From Rhynochetos jubatus (taxonomy: Eukaryota; Chordata; Aves; Eurypygiformes; Rhynochetidae): a DNA stretch of 64,000 nucleotides. Numbering within the stretch: position 1 is the stretch's first letter; every line of letters starts with the position of its first letter. The translations under genes and the position numbers were made by a program. The notes under the pieces are model-generated. The model had not been told where the DNA came from, searched no databases, and worked only from the letters and a program-made list of their open reading frames with translations. The stretch is from the NCBI GenBank assembly GCA_027574665.1, contig CM050655.1, positions 620,001-684,000 on the forward strand, written 5' to 3'. Shown in pieces: positions 9,253-22,940 of the stretch.

Positions 9253-12084
9253 AAGCTTAGAAACAAACCTCTCCCTTTTCCTCCAAAAGGGAGAGAGCTA
9301 CGAGAGAATTTCTTAGGGAAACCTTGTTTGTTTTGGCAGAGCACTGCATGCCTCTTAAGACAGAGCTCTGGATCCCCGGGAAAGTCGAAATCCACAGGGT
9401 CACCTTCTCTGTGCTAACAGGCTCGGAGAGGCTCGAAGGCGCGGCTCGTTGAAGCGTCTGCCCGAACACGGACATCTAAAGCAGCACTGTAATGCGACCA
9501 AACAGAAAGAGTTAGGAGAGAATTTCTTGTCCCTCCTTGCTGCGCCTTTGCAGAGCACTGCGTGCCAGAGCAGCCGGATCGCTGTGTTGCTTGCAATCTC
9601 CAATTGCAACAGTGCCACAGTTCCTCGGCAACAGAAAGAGCTAGGAAGGAATTGCTTGCGCTGATTTCTCTCGCTGTGCTACAGCAGTTCGTTCCCTTTT
9701 CGGCAGAGCGCGGGACCGCTTGCAAAGCTTAGAAACAAACCTCTCCCTTTTCCTCCAAAAGGGAGAGAGCTACGAGAGAATTTCTTAGGGAAACCTTGTT
9801 TGTTTTGGCAGAGCACTGCATGCCTCTTAAGACAGAGCTCTGGATCCCCGGGAAAGTCGAAATCCACAGGGTCACCTTCTCTGTGCTAACCGGCTCGGAG
9901 AGGCTCGAAGGCGCGGCTCGTTGAAGCGTCTGCCCGAACACGGACATCTAAAGCAGCACTGTAATGCGACCAAACAGAAAGAGTTAGGAGAGAATTTCTT
10001 GTCCCTCCTTGCTGCGCCTTTGCAGAGCACTGCGTGCCAGAGCAGCCGGATCGCTGTGTTGCTTGCAATCTCCAGTTCCAACAGTGCCACAGTTCCTCGG
10101 CAACAGAAAGAGCTAGGAAGGAATTGCTTGCGCTGATTTCTCTCGCTGTGCTCTAGCAGTTCGTTCCCTTTTCGGCAGAGCGCGGGACTGCTTGCAAAGC
10201 TTAGAAACAAACCTCTCCCTTTTCCTCCAAAAGGGAGAGAGCTACGAGAGAATTTCTTAGGGAAACCTTGTTTGTTTTGGCAGAGCACTGCATGCCTCTT
10301 AAGACAGAGCTCTGTATCCCCGGGAAAGTCGAAATCCAGGGGGACACCTTCTCTGTCCTAACAGGCTCGGAGAGGCTCGAATGCGCGGCTCTTTGAAGCG
10401 TCTGCCCGAACACGGACATCTGAAGCAGCACTGTAATGCGAGCAAACAGAAAGAGTTAGGAGAGAATTTCTTGTCCCTCCTTGCTGCGCCTTTGCAGAGC
10501 ACTGCGTGCCAGAGCAGCCGGATCGCTGTGTTGCTTGCAATCTCCAATTGCAACAGTGCCACAGTTCCTCGGCAACAGAAAGAGCTAGGAAGGAATTGCT
10601 TGCGCTGTTTTCTCTCGCTGTGCTCTAGCAGTTCGTTCCCTTTTCGGCAGAGCGCGGGACCGCTTGCAAAGCTTAGAAACAAACCTCTCCCTTTTCCTCC
10701 AAAAGGGAAAGAGCTACGAGAGAATTTCTTAGGGAAACCTTGTTTGTTTTGGCAGAGCACTGCATGCCTCTTAAGACAGAGCTCTGGATCCCCGGGAAAG
10801 TCGAAATCCAGGGGGACACCTTCTCTGTCCTAACCGGCTCGGAGAGGCTCGAATGCACGGCTCGTTGAAGCGTCTGCCCGAACACGGACATCTGAAGCAG
10901 CACTGTAATGCGACCAAACAGAAAGAGTTAGGAGAGAATTTCTTGTCCCTTCTTGCTGCTCCTTTGCAGAGCACTGCGTGCCAGAGCAGCCGGATCGCTG
11001 TGTCGCTTGCAATCTCCAGTTCCAACAGTGCCACAGTTCCTCGGCAACAGAAAGAGCTAGGAAGGAATTGCTTGCGCTGTTTTCTCTCGCTGTGCTCTAG
11101 CAGTTCGTTCCCTTTTCGGCAGAGCGCGGGACCGCTTGCAAAGCTTAGAAACAAACCTCTCCCTTTTCCTCCAAAAGGGAAAGAGCTACGAGAGAATTTC
11201 TTAGGGAAACCTTGTTTGTTTTGGCAGAGCACTGCATGCCTCTTAAGACAGAGCTCTGGATCCCCGGGAAAGTCGAAATCCAGGGGGACACCTTCTCTGT
11301 CCTAACCGGCTCGGAGAGGCTCGAATGCACGGCTCGTTGAAGCGTCTGCCCGAACACGGACATCTGAAGCAGCACTGTAATGCGAGCAAACAGAAAGAGT
11401 TAGGAGAGAATTTCTTGTCCCTTCTTGCTGCTCCTTTGCAGAGCACTGCGTGCCAGAGCAGCCGGATCGCTGTGTCGCTTGCAATCTCCAGTTCCAACAG
11501 TGCCACAGTTCCTCGGCAACAGAAAGAGCTAGGAAGGAATTGCTTGCGCTGTTTTCTCTCGCTCTGCTCTAGCAGTTCGTTCCCTTTTCGGCAGAGCGCG
11601 GGACCGCTTGCAAAGCTTAGAAACAAACCTCTCCCTTTTCCTCCAAAAGGGAAAGAGCTACGAGAGAATTTCTTAGGGAAACCTTGTTTGTTTTGGCAGA
11701 GCACTGCATGCCTCTTAAGACAGAGCTCTGTATCCCCGGGAAAGTCGAAATCCAGAGGGACACCTTCTCTGTGCTAACAGACTCGGAGAGGCTCGAATGC
11801 GCGGCTCGTTGAAGCGTCTGCCCGAACACGGACATCTGAAGCAGCACTGTAATGCGACCAAACAGAAAGAGTTAGGAGAGAATTTCTTGTCCCTTCTTGC
11901 TGCGCCTTTGCAGAGCGCTGCGTGCCAGAGCAGCCGGATCGCTGTGTTGCTTGCAATCTCCAGTTCCAACAGTGCCACAGTTCCTCGGCAACAGAAAGAG
12001 CTAGGAAGGAATTGCTTGCGCTGTTTTCTCTCGCTGTGCTCTAGCAGTTCGTTCCCTTTTCGGCAGAGCGCGGGACCGCTTGCA
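9253..12084. repeat. Six-unit segment, copy 2 of the 7080-bp-offset duplication
   Basis: Counterpart of 2173-5004. Units at 9253 and 10197 share the rare CAATTGCAAC (about 9602 and 10546), exactly two units apart. A private GCAGAGCGCTGC change occurs near 11917. Confidence 0.65.
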
Positions 12085-12556
12085 AAGCTTAGAAACAAAC
12101 CTCTCCCTTTTCCTCCAAAAGGGAAAGAGCTACGAGAGAATTTCTGAGTGAAACCTTGTTTGTTTTGGCAGAGCACTGCATGCCTCTTAAGACAGAGCTC
12201 TGGATCCCCGGGAAAGTCGAAATCCAGGGGGACACCTTCTCTGTCCTAACTTGCTCGGAGAGGCTCGAATGCACGGCTCGTTGAAGCGTCTGCCCGAACA
12301 CGGACATCTGAAGCAGCACTGTAATGCGACCAAACAGAAAGAGTTAGGAGAGAATTTCTTGTCCCTTCTTGCTGCGCCTTTGCAGAGCACTGCGTGCCAG
12401 AGCAGCCGGATCGCTGTGTTGCTTGCAATCTCCAGTTCCAACAGTGCCACAGTTCCTCGGCAACAGAAAGAGCTAGGAAGGAATTGCTTGCGCTGTTTTC
12501 TCTCGCTGTGCTCTAGCAGTTCGTTCCCTTTTCGGCAGAGCGCGGGACCGCTTGCA

Positions 12557-14916
12557 AAGCTTAGAAACAAACCTCTCCCTTTTCCTCCAAAAGGGAGAGA
12601 GCTACGAGAGAATTTCTTAGGGAAACCTTGTTTGTTTTGGCAGAGCACTGCATGCCTCTTAAGACAGAGCTGTGGATCCCCGGGAAAGTCAAAATCCACA
12701 GGGTCACCTTCTCTGTGCTAACAGGCTCGGAGAGGCTCGAAGGCGCGGCTCGTTGAAGCGTCTGCCCGAACACGGACATCTAAAGCAGCACTGTAATGCG
12801 ACCAAACAGAAAGAGTTAGGAGAGAATTTCTTGTCCCTCCTTGCTGCGCCTTTGCAGAGCACTGCGTGCCAGAGCAGCCGGATCGCTGTGTCGCTTGCAA
12901 TCTCCAGTTCCAACAGTGCCACAGTTCCTCGGCAACAGAAAGAGCTAGGAAGGAATTGCTTGCGCTGATTTCTCTCGCTGTGCTCTAGCAGTTCGTTCCC
13001 TTTTCGGCAGAGCGCGGGACCGCTTGCAAAGCTTAGAAACAAACCTCTCCCTTTTCCTCCAAAAGGGAGAGAGCTACGAGAGAATTTCTTAGGGAAACCT
13101 TGTTTGTTTTGGCAGAGCACTGCATGCCTCTTAAGACAGAGCTCTGGATCCCCGGGAAAGTCGAAATCCACAGGGTCACCTTCTCTGTGCTAACAGGCTC
13201 GGAGAGGCTCGAAGGCGCGGCTCGTTGAAGCGTCTGCCCGAACACGGACATCTAAAGCAGCACTGTAATGCGACCAAACAGAAAGAGTTAGGAGAGAATT
13301 TCTTGTCCCTCCTTGCTGCGCCTTTGCAGAGCACTGCGTGCCAGAGCAGCCGGATCGCTGTGTTGCTTGCAATCTCCAGTTCCAACAGTGCCACAGTTCC
13401 TCGGCAACAGAAAGAGCTAGGAAGGAATTGCTTGCGCTGATTTCTCTCGCTGTGCTACAGCAGTTCGTTCCCTTTTCGGCAGAGCGCGGGACCGCTTGCA
13501 AAGCTTAGAAACAAACCTCTCCCTTTTCCTCCAAAAGGGAGAGAGCTACGAGAGAATTTCTTAGGGAAACCTTGTTTGTTTTGGCAGAGCACTGCATGCC
13601 TCTTAAGACAGAGCTCTGGATCCCCGGGAAAGTCGAAATCCACAGGGTCACCTTCTCTGTGCTAACCGGCTCGGAGAGGCTCGAAGGCGCGGCTCGTTGA
13701 AGCGTCTGCCCGAACACGGACATCTAAAGCAGCACTGTAATGCGACCAAACAGAAAGAGTTAGGAGAGAATTTCTTGTCCCTCCTTGCTGCGCCTTTGCA
13801 GAGCACTGCGTGCCAGAGCAGCCGGATCGCTGTCTTGCTTGCAATCTCCAGTTCCAACAGTGCCACAGTTCCTCGGCAACAGAAAGAGCTAGGAAGGAAT
13901 TGCTTGCGCTGATTTCTCTCGCTGTGCTCTAGCAGTTCGTTCCCTTTTCGGCAGAGCGCGGGACTGCTTGCAAAGCTTAGAAACAAACCTCTCCCTTTTC
14001 CTCCAAAAGGGAGAGAGCTACGAGAGAATTTCTTAGGGAAACCTTGTTTGTTTTGGCAGAGCACTGCATGCCTCTTAAGACAGAGCTCTGTATCCCCGGG
14101 AAAGTCGAAATCCAGGGGGACACCTTCTCTGTCCTAACAGGCTCGGAGAGGCTCGAATGCGCGGCTCTTTGAAGCGTCTGCCCGAACACGGACATCTGAA
14201 GCAGCACTGTAATGCGAGCAAACAGAAAGAGTTAGGAGAGAATTTCTTGTCCCTTCTTGCTGCGCCTTTGCAGAGCACTGCGTGCCAGAGCAGCCGGATC
14301 GCTGTGTCGCTTGCAATCTCCAGTTCCAACAGTGCCACAGTTCCTCGGCAACAGAAAGAGCTAGGAAGGAATTGCTTGCGCTGTTTTCTCTCGCTGTGCT
14401 CTAGCAGTTCGTTCCCTTTTCGGCAGAGCGCGGGACCGCTTGCAAAGCTTAGAAACAAACCTCTCCCTTTTCCTCCAAAAGGGAAAGAGCTACGAGAGAA
14501 TTTCTGAGTGAAACCTTGTTTGTTTTGGCAGAGCACTGCATGCCTCTTAAGACAGAGCTCTGGATCCCCGGGAAAGTCGAAATCCAGGGGGACACCTTCT
14601 CTGTCCTAACTTGCTCGGAGAGGCTCGAATGCACGGCTCGTTGAAGCGTCTGCCCGAACACGGACATCTGAAGCAGCACTGTAATGCGACCAAACAGAAA
14701 GAGTTAGGAGAGAATTTCTTGTCCCTTCTTGCTGCTCCTTTGCAGAGCACTGCGTGCCAGAGCAGCCGGATCGCTGTGTCGCTTGCAATCTCCAGTTCCA
14801 ACAGTGCCACAGTTCCTCGGCAACAGAAAGAGCTAGGAAGGAATTGCTTGCGCTGTTTTCTCTCGCTGTGCTCTAGCAGTTCGTTCCCTTTTCGGCAGAG
14901 CGCGGGACTGCTTGCA
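12557..14916. repeat. Five-unit higher-order repeat (2360 bp), copy 1
   Basis: The order of unit types is three CCACAGGGTCACC units (the first with GAGCTGTGG), one CCTAACAGGCTCGG unit with ATGCGCGGCTCTTT, then one CCTAACTTGCTCGG unit with ATGCACGG. The same order returns 2360 bp later. Copies are similar but not identical; for example this copy has AAAGTCAAAAT near 12691. Confidence 0.8.
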
Positions 14917-17276
14917 AAGCTTAGAAACAAACCTCTCCCTTTTCCTCCAAAAGGGAGAGAGCTACGAGAGAATTTCTTAGGGAAACCTTGTTTGTTTTGG
15001 CAGAGCACTGCATGCCTCTTAAGACAGAGCTGTGGATCCCCGGGAAAGTCGAAATCCACAGGGTCACCTTCTCTGTGCTAACAGGCTCGGAGAGGCTCGA
15101 AGGCGCGGCTCGTTGAAGCGTCTGCCCGAACACGGACATCTAAAGCAGCACTGTAATGCGACCAAACAGAAAGAGTTAGGAGAGAATTTCTTGTCCCTCC
15201 TTGCTGCGCCTTTGCAGAGCACTGCGTGCCAGAGCAGCCGGATCGCTGTCTTGCTTGCAATCTCCAGTTCCAACAGTGCCACAGTTCCTCGGCAACAGAA
15301 AGAGCTAGGAAGGAATTGCTTGCGCTGATTTCTCTCGCTGTGCTCTAGCAGTTCGTTCCCTTTTCGGCAGAGCGCGGGACCGCTTGCAAAGCTTAGAAAC
15401 AAACCTCTCCCTTTTCCTCCAAAAGGGAGAGAGCTACGAGAGAATTTCTTAGGGAAACCTTGTTTGTTTTGGCAGAGCACTGCATGCCTCTTAAGACAGA
15501 GCTCTGGATCCCCGGGAAAGTCGAAATCCACAGGGTCACCTTCTCTGTGCTAACAGGCTCGGAGAGGCTCGAAGGCGCGGCTCGTTGAAGCGTCTGCCCG
15601 AACACGGACATCTAAAGCAGCACTGTAATGCGACCAAAGAGAAAGAGTTAGGAGAGAATTTCTTGTCCCTTCTTGCTGCGCCTTTGCAGAGCACTGCGTG
15701 CCAGAGCAGCCGGATCGCTGTGTTGCTTGCAATCTCCAGTTCCAACAGTGCCACAGTTCCTCGGCAACAGAAAGAGCTAGGAAGGAATTGCTTGCGCTGA
15801 TTTCTCTCGCTGTGCTACAGCAGTTCGTTCCCTTTTCGGCAGAGCGCGGGACCGCTTGCAAAGCTTAGAAACAAACCTCTCCCTTTTCCTCCAAAAGGGA
15901 GAGAGCTACGAGAGAATTTCTTAGGGAAACCTTGTTTGTTTTGGCAGAGCACTGCATGCCTCTTAAGACAGAGCTCTGGATCCCCGGGAAAGTCGAAATC
16001 CACAGGGTCACCTTCTCTGTGCTAACCGGCTCGGAGAGGCTCGAAGGCGCGGCTCGTTGAAGCGTCTGCCCGAACACGGACATCTAAAGCAGCACTGTAA
16101 TGCGACCAAACAGAAAGAGTTAGGAGAGAATTTCTTGTCCCTCCTTGCTGCGCCTTTGCAGAGCACTGCGTGCCAGAGCAGCCGGATCGCTGTCTTGCTT
16201 GCAATCTCCAGTTCCAACAGTGCCACAGTTCCTCGGCAACAGAAAGAGCTAGGAAGGAATTGCTTGCGCTGATTTCTCTCGCTGTGCTCTAGCAGTTCGT
16301 TCCCTTTTCGGCAGAGCGCGGGACTGCTTGCAAAGCTTAGAAACAAACCTCTCCCTTTTCCTCCAAAAGGGAGAGAGCTACGAGAGAATTTCTTAGGGAA
16401 ACCTTGTTTGTTTTGGCAGAGCACTGCATGCCTCTTAAGACAGAGCTCTGTATCCCCGGGAAAGTCGAAATCCAGGGGGACACCTTCTCTGTCCTAACAG
16501 GCTCGGAGAGGCTCGAATGCGCGGCTCTTTGAAGCGTCTGCCCGAACACGGACATCTGAAGCAGCACTGTAATGCGAGCAAACAGAAAGAGTTAGGAGAG
16601 AATTTCTTGTCCCTCCTTGCTGCGCCTTTGCAGAGCACTGCGTGCCAGAGCAGCCGGATCGCTGTGTCGCTTGCAATCTCCAGTTCCAACAGTGCCACAG
16701 TTCCTCGGCAACAGAAAGAGCTAGGAAGGAATTGCTTGCGCTGTTTTCTCTCGCTGTGCTCTAGCAGTTCGTTCCCTTTTCGGCAGAGCGCGGGACCGCT
16801 TGCAAAGCTTAGAAACAAACCTCTCCCTTTTCCTCCAAAAGGGAAAGAGCTACGAGAGAATTTCTTAGTGAAACCTTGTTTGTTTTGGCAGAGCACTGCA
16901 TGCCTCTTAAGACAGAGCTCTGGATCCCCGGGAAAGTCGAAATCCAGGGGGACACCTTCTCTGTCCTAACTTGCTCGGAGAGGCTCGAATGCACGGCTCG
17001 TTGAAGCGTCTGCCCGAACACGGACATCTGAAGCAGCACTGTAATGCGACCAAACAGAAAGAGTTAGGAGAGAATTTCTTGTCCCTTCTTGCTGCTCCTT
17101 TGCAGAGCACTGCGTGCCAGAGCAGCCGGATCGCTGTGTTGCTTGCAATCTCCAGTTCCAACAGTGCCACAGTTCCTCGGCAACAGAAAGAGCTAGGAAG
17201 GAATTGCTTGCGCTGTTTTCTCTCGCTGTGCTCTAGCAGTTCGTTCCCTTTTCGGCAGAGCGCGGGACCGCTTGCA
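14917..17276. repeat. Five-unit higher-order repeat (2360 bp), copy 2
   Basis: Same five unit types in the same order as 12557-14916. The second unit has CGACCAAAGAG near 15634, shared with copy 3 but not copy 1. Confidence 0.8.
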
Positions 17277-19164
17277 AAGCTTAGAAACAAACCTCTCCCT
17301 TTTCGTCCAAAAGGGAAAGAGCTACGAGAGAATTTCTTAGGGAAACCTTGTTTGTTTTGGCAGAGCACTGCATGCCTCTTAAGACAGAGCTCTGGATCCC
17401 CGGGAAAGTCGAAATCCAGGGGGACACCTTCTCTGTGCTAACCGGCTCGGAGAGGCTCGAAGGCGCGGCTCGTTGAAGCGTCTGCCCGAACACGGACATC
17501 TGAAGCAGCACTGTAATGCGACCAAACAGAAAGAGTTAGGAGACAATTTCTTGTCCCTTCTTGCTGCTCCTTTGCAGAGCACTGCGTGCCAGAGCAGCCG
17601 GATCGCTGTGTCGCTTGCAATCTCCAGTTCCAACAGTGCCACAGTTCCTCGGCAACAGAAAGAGCTAGGAAGGAATTGCTTGCGCTGATTTCTCTCGCTG
17701 TGCTCTAGCAGTTCGTTCCCTTTTCGGCAGAGCGCGGGACCGCTTGCAAAGCTTAGAAACAAACCTCTCCCTTTTCCTCCAAAAGGGAGAGAGCTACGAG
17801 AGAATTTCTTAGGGAAACCTTGTTTGTTTTGGCAGAGCACTGCATGCCTCTTAAGACAGAGCTCTGGATCCCCGGGAAAGTCGAAATCCACAGGGTCACC
17901 TTCTCTGTGCTAACAGGCTCGGAGAGGCTCGAAGGCGCGGCTCGTTGAAGCGTCTGCCCGAACACGGACATCTAAAGCAGCACTGTAATGCGACCAAAGA
18001 GAAAGAGTTAGGAGAGAATTTCTTGTCCCTCCTTGCTGCGCCTTTGCAGAGCACTGCGTGCCAGAGCAGCCGGATCGCTGTGTTGCTTGCAATCTCCAGT
18101 TCCAACAGTGCCACAGTTCCTCGGCAACAGAAAGAGCTAGGAAGGAATTGCTTGCGCTGATTTCTCTCGCTGTGCTACAGCAGTTCGTTCCCTTTTCGGC
18201 AGAGCGCGGGACCGCTTGCAAAGCTTAGAAACAAACCTCTCCCTTTTCCTCCAAAAGGGAGAGAGCTACGAGAGAATTTCTTAGGGAAACCTTGTTTGTT
18301 TTGGCAGAGCACTGCATGCCTCTTAAGACAGAGCTCTGGATCCCCGGGAAAGTCGAAATCCACAGGGTCACCTTCTCTGTGCTAACCGGCTCGGAGAGGC
18401 TCGAAGGCGCGGCTCGTTGAAGCGTCTGCCCGAACACGGACATCTAAAGCAGCACTGTAATGCGACCAAACAGAAAGAGTTAGGAGAGAATTTCTTGTCC
18501 CTCCTTGCTGCGCCTTTGCAGAGCACTGCGTGCCAGAGCAGCCGGATCGCTGTCTTGCTTGCAATCTCCAGTTCCAACAGTGCCACAGTTCCTCGGCAAC
18601 AGAAAGAGCTAGGAAGGAATTGCTTGCGCTGATTTCTCTCGCTGTGCTCTAGCAGTTCGTTCCCTTTTCGGCAGAGCGCGGGACTGCTTGCAAAGCTTAG
18701 AAACAAACCTCTCCCTTTTCCTCCAAAAGGGAGAGAGCTACGAGAGAATTTCTTAGGGAAACCTTGTTTGTTTTGGCAGAGCACTGCATGCCTCTTAAGA
18801 CAGAGCTCTGTATCCCCGGGAAAGTCGAAATCCAGGGGGACACCTTCTCTGTCCTAACAGGCTCGGAGAGGCTCGAATGCGCGGCTCTTTGAAGCGTCTG
18901 CCCGAACACGGACATCTGAAGCAGCACTGTAATGCGAGCAAACAGAAAGAGTTAGGAGAGAATTTCTTGTCCCTTCTTGCTGCGCCTTTGCAGAGCACTG
19001 CGTGCCAGAGCAGCCGGATCGCTGTGTCGCTTGCAATCTCCAGTTCCAACAGTGCCACAGTTCCTCGGCAACAGAAAGAGCTAGGAAGGAATTGCTTGCG
19101 CTGTTTTCTCTCGCTGTGCTCTAGCAGTTCGTTCCCTTTTCGGCAGAGCGCGGGACCGCTTGCA
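17277..19164. repeat. Five-unit higher-order repeat, partial copy 3 (four units)
   Basis: Follows the pattern for four units, but the first unit has CAGGGGGACACC instead of CACAGGGTCACC. The fifth position (19165) is replaced by the landmark type, ending the series. Confidence 0.7.
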
Positions 19165-20108
19165 AAGCTTAGAAACAAACCTCTCCCTTTTCCTCCAAAA
19201 GGGAAAGAGCTACGAGAGAATTTCTTAGGGAAACCTTGTTTGTTTTGGCAGAGCACTGCATGCCTCTTAAGACAGAGCTCTGTATCCCCGGGAAAGTCGA
19301 AATCCAGAGGGACACCTTCTCTGTGCTAACAGACTCGGAGAGGCTCGAATGCGCGGCTCGTTGAAGCGTCTGCCCGAACACGGACATCTGAAGCAGCACT
19401 GTAATGCGACCAAACAGAAAGAGTTAGGAGAGAATTTCTTGTCCCTTCTTGCTGCGCCTTTGCAGAGCACTGCGTGCCAGAGCAGCCGGATCGCTGTGTT
19501 GCTTGCAATCTCCAGTTCCAACAGTGCCACAGTTCCTCGGCAACAGAAAGAGCTAGGAAGGAATTGCTTGCGCTGTTTTCTCTCGCTGTGCTACAGCAGT
19601 TCGTTCCCTTTTCGGCAGAGCGCGGGACCGCTTGCAAAGCTTAGAAACAAACCTCTCCCTTTTCCTCCAAAAGGGAAAGAGCTACGAGAGAATTTCTGAG
19701 TGAAACCTTGTTTGTTTTGGCAGAGCACTGCATGCCTCTTAAGACAGAGCTCTGGATCCCCGGGAAAGTCGAAATCCAGGGGGACACCTTCTCTGTCCTA
19801 ACTTGCTCGGAGAGGCTCGAATGCACGGCTCGTTGAAGCGTCTGCCCGAACACGGACATCTGAAGCAGCACTGTAATGCGACCAAACAGAAAGAGTTAGG
19901 AGAGAATTTCTTGTCCCTTCTTGCTGCGCCTTTGCAGAGCACTGCGTGCCAGAGCAGCCGGATCGCTGTGTTGCTTGCAATCTCCAGTTCCAACAGTGCC
20001 ACAGTTCCTCGGCAACAGAAAGAGCTAGGAAGGAATTGCTTGCGCTGTTTTCTCTCGCTGTGCTCTAGCAGTTCGTTCCCTTTTCGGCAGAGCGCGGGAC
20101 CGCTTGCA

Positions 20109-21524
20109 AAGCTTAGAAACAAACCTCTCCCTTTTCCTCCAAAAGGGAAAGAGCTACGAGAGAATTTCTGAGTGAAACCTTGTTTGTTTTGGCAGAGCAC
20201 TGCATGCCTCTTAAGACAGAGCTCTGGATCCCCGGGAAAGTCGAAATCCAGGGGGACACCTTCTCTGTCCTAACTTGCTCGGAGAGGCTCGAATGCACGG
20301 CTCGTTGAAGCGTCTGCCCGAACACGGACATCTGAAGCAGCACTGTAATGCGACCAAACAGAAAGAGTTAGGAGAGAATTTCTTGTCCCTTCTTGCTGCT
20401 CCTTTGCAGAGCACTGCGTGCCAGAGCAGCCGGATCGCTGTGTTGCTTGCAATCGCCACTTCCAACAGTGCCACAGTTCCTCGGCAACAGAAAGAGCTAG
20501 GAAGGAATTGCTTGCGCTGTTTTCTCTCGCTGTGCTCTAGCAGTTCGTTCCCTTTTCGGCAGAGCGCGGGACCGCTTGCAAAGCTTAGAAACAAACCTCT
20601 CCCTTTTCGTCCAAAAGGGAAAGAGCTACGAGAGAATTTCTTAGGGAAACCTTGTTTGTTTTGGCAGAGCACTGCATGCCTCTTAAGACAGAGCTCTGGA
20701 TCCCCGGGAAAGTCGAAATCCAGGGGGACACCTTCTCTGTGCTAACCGGCTCGGAGAGGCTCGAAGGCGCGGCTCGTTGAAGCGTCTGCCCGAACACGGA
20801 CATCTGAAGCAGCACTGTAATGCGACCAAACAGAAAGAGTTAGGAGACAATTTCTTGTCCCTTCTTGCTGCTCCTTTGCAGAGCACTGCGTGCCAGAGCA
20901 GCCGGATCGCTGTGTCGCTTGCAATCTCCAGTTCCAACAGTGCCACAGTTCCTCGGCAACAGAAAGAGCTAGGAAGGAATTGCTTGCGCTGATTTCTCTC
21001 GCTGTGCTCTAGCAGTTCGTTCCCTTTTCGGCAGAGCGCGGGACTGCTTGCAAAGCTTAGAAACAAACCTCTCCCTTTTCCTCCAAAAGGGAGAGAGCTA
21101 CGAGAGAATTTCTTAGGGAAACCTTGTTTGTTTTGGCAGAGCACTGCATGCCTCTTAAGACAGAGCTCTGTATCCCCGGGAAAGTCGAAATCCAGGGGGA
21201 CACCTTCTCTGTCCTAACAGGCTCGGAGAGGCTCGAATGCGCGGCTCTTTGAAGCGTCTGCCCGAACACGGACATCTGAAGCAGCACTGTAATGCGAGCA
21301 AACAGAAAGAGTTAGGAGAGAATTTCTTGTCCCTTCTTGCTGCGCCTTTGCAGAGCACTGCGTGCCAGAGCAGCCGGATCGCTGTGTTGCTTGCAATCTC
21401 CAGTTCCAACAGTGCCACAGTTCCTCGGCAACAGAAAGAGCTAGGAAGGAATTGCTTGCGCTGTTTTCTCTCGCTGTGCTCTAGCAGTTCGTTCCCTTTT
21501 CGGCAGAGCGCGGGACCGCTTGCA
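20109..21524. repeat. Three-unit higher-order repeat (1416 bp), copy 1
   Basis: Order: ATGCACGG unit with CCTAACTTGC and the rare GCAATCGCCACTTCC; a CCGGCTCGG/GAAGGCGCGG unit with GGAGACAAT; then an ATGCGCGGCTCTTT unit with CGAGCAAAC. Its first unit differs from the later copies in the dyad loop (CGTCC). Confidence 0.8.
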
Positions 21525-22940
21525 AAGCTTAGAAACAAACCTCTCCCTTTTCCTCCAAAAGGGAAAGAGCTACGAGAGAATTTCTGAGTGAAACCTTGTT
21601 TGTTTTGGCAGAGCACTGCATGCCTCTTAAGACAGAGCTCTGGATCCCCGGGAAAGTCGAAATCCAGGGGGACACCTTCTCTGTCCTAACTTGCTCGGAG
21701 AGGCTCGAATGCACGGCTCGTTGAAGCGTCTGCCCGAACACGGACATCTGAAGCAGCACTGTAATGCGACCAAACAGAAAGAGTTAGGAGAGAATTTCTT
21801 GTCCCTTCTTGCTGCTCCTTTGCAGAGCACTGCGTGCCAGAGCAGCCGGATCGCTGTGTTGCTTGCAATCGCCACTTCCAACAGTGCCACAGTTCCTCGG
21901 CAACAGAAAGAGCTAGGAAGGAATTGCTTGCGCTGTTTTCTCTCGCTGTGCTCTAGCAGTTCGTTCCCTTTTCGGCAGAGCGCGGGACCGCTTGCAAAGC
22001 TTAGAAACAAACCTCTCCCTTTTCCTCCAAAAGGGAGAGAGCTACGAGAGAATTTCTTAGGGAAACCTTGTTTGTTTTGGCAGAGCACTGCATGCCTCTT
22101 AAGACAGAGCTCTGGATCCCCGGGAAAGTCGAAATCCAGGGGGACACCTTCTCTGTGCTAACCGGCTCGGAGAGGCTCGAAGGCGCGGCTCGTTGAAGCG
22201 TCTGCCCGAACACGGACATCTGAAGCAGCACTGTAATGCGACCAAACAGAAAGAGTTAGGAGACAATTTCTTGTCCCTTCTTGCTGCTCCTTTGCAGAGC
22301 ACTGCGTGCCAGAGCAGCCGGATCGCTGTGTCGCTTGCAATCTCCAGTTCCAACAGTGCCACAGTTCCTCGGCAACAGAAAGAGCTAGGAAGGAATTGCT
22401 TGCGCTGATTTCTCTCGCTGTGCTCTAGCAGTTCGTTCCCTTTTCGGCAGAGCGCGGGACTGCTTGCAAAGCTTAGAAACAAACCTCTCCCTTTTCCTCC
22501 AAAAGGGAGAGAGCTACGAGAGAATTTCTTAGGGAAACCTTGTTTGTTTTGGCAGAGCACTGCATGCCTCTTAAGACAGAGCTCTGTATCCCCGGGAAAG
22601 TCGAAATCCAGGGGGACACCTTCTCTGTCCTAACAGGCTCGGAGAGGCTCGAATGCGCGGCTCTTTGAAGCGTCTGCCCGAACACGGACATCTGAAGCAG
22701 CACTGTAATGCGAGCAAACAGAAAGAGTTAGGAGAGAATTTCTTGTCCCTTCTTGCTGCGCCTTTGCAGAGCACTGCGTGCCAGAGCAGCCGGATCGCTG
22801 TGTTGCTTGCAATCTCCAGTTCCAACAGTGCCACAGTTCCTCGGCAACAGAAAGAGCTAGGAAGGAATTGCTTGCGCTGTTTTCTCTCGCTGTGCTCTAG
22901 CAGTTCGTTCCCTTTTCGGCAGAGCGCGGGACCGCTTGCA
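21525..22940. repeat. Three-unit higher-order repeat (1416 bp), copy 2
   Basis: Same order as copy 1. Comparing translations in several frames on both strands, about 20.7-22.0 kb and 22.1-23.4 kb are indistinguishable apart from the first-unit difference noted for copy 1, so these are recent duplicates. Confidence 0.8.
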
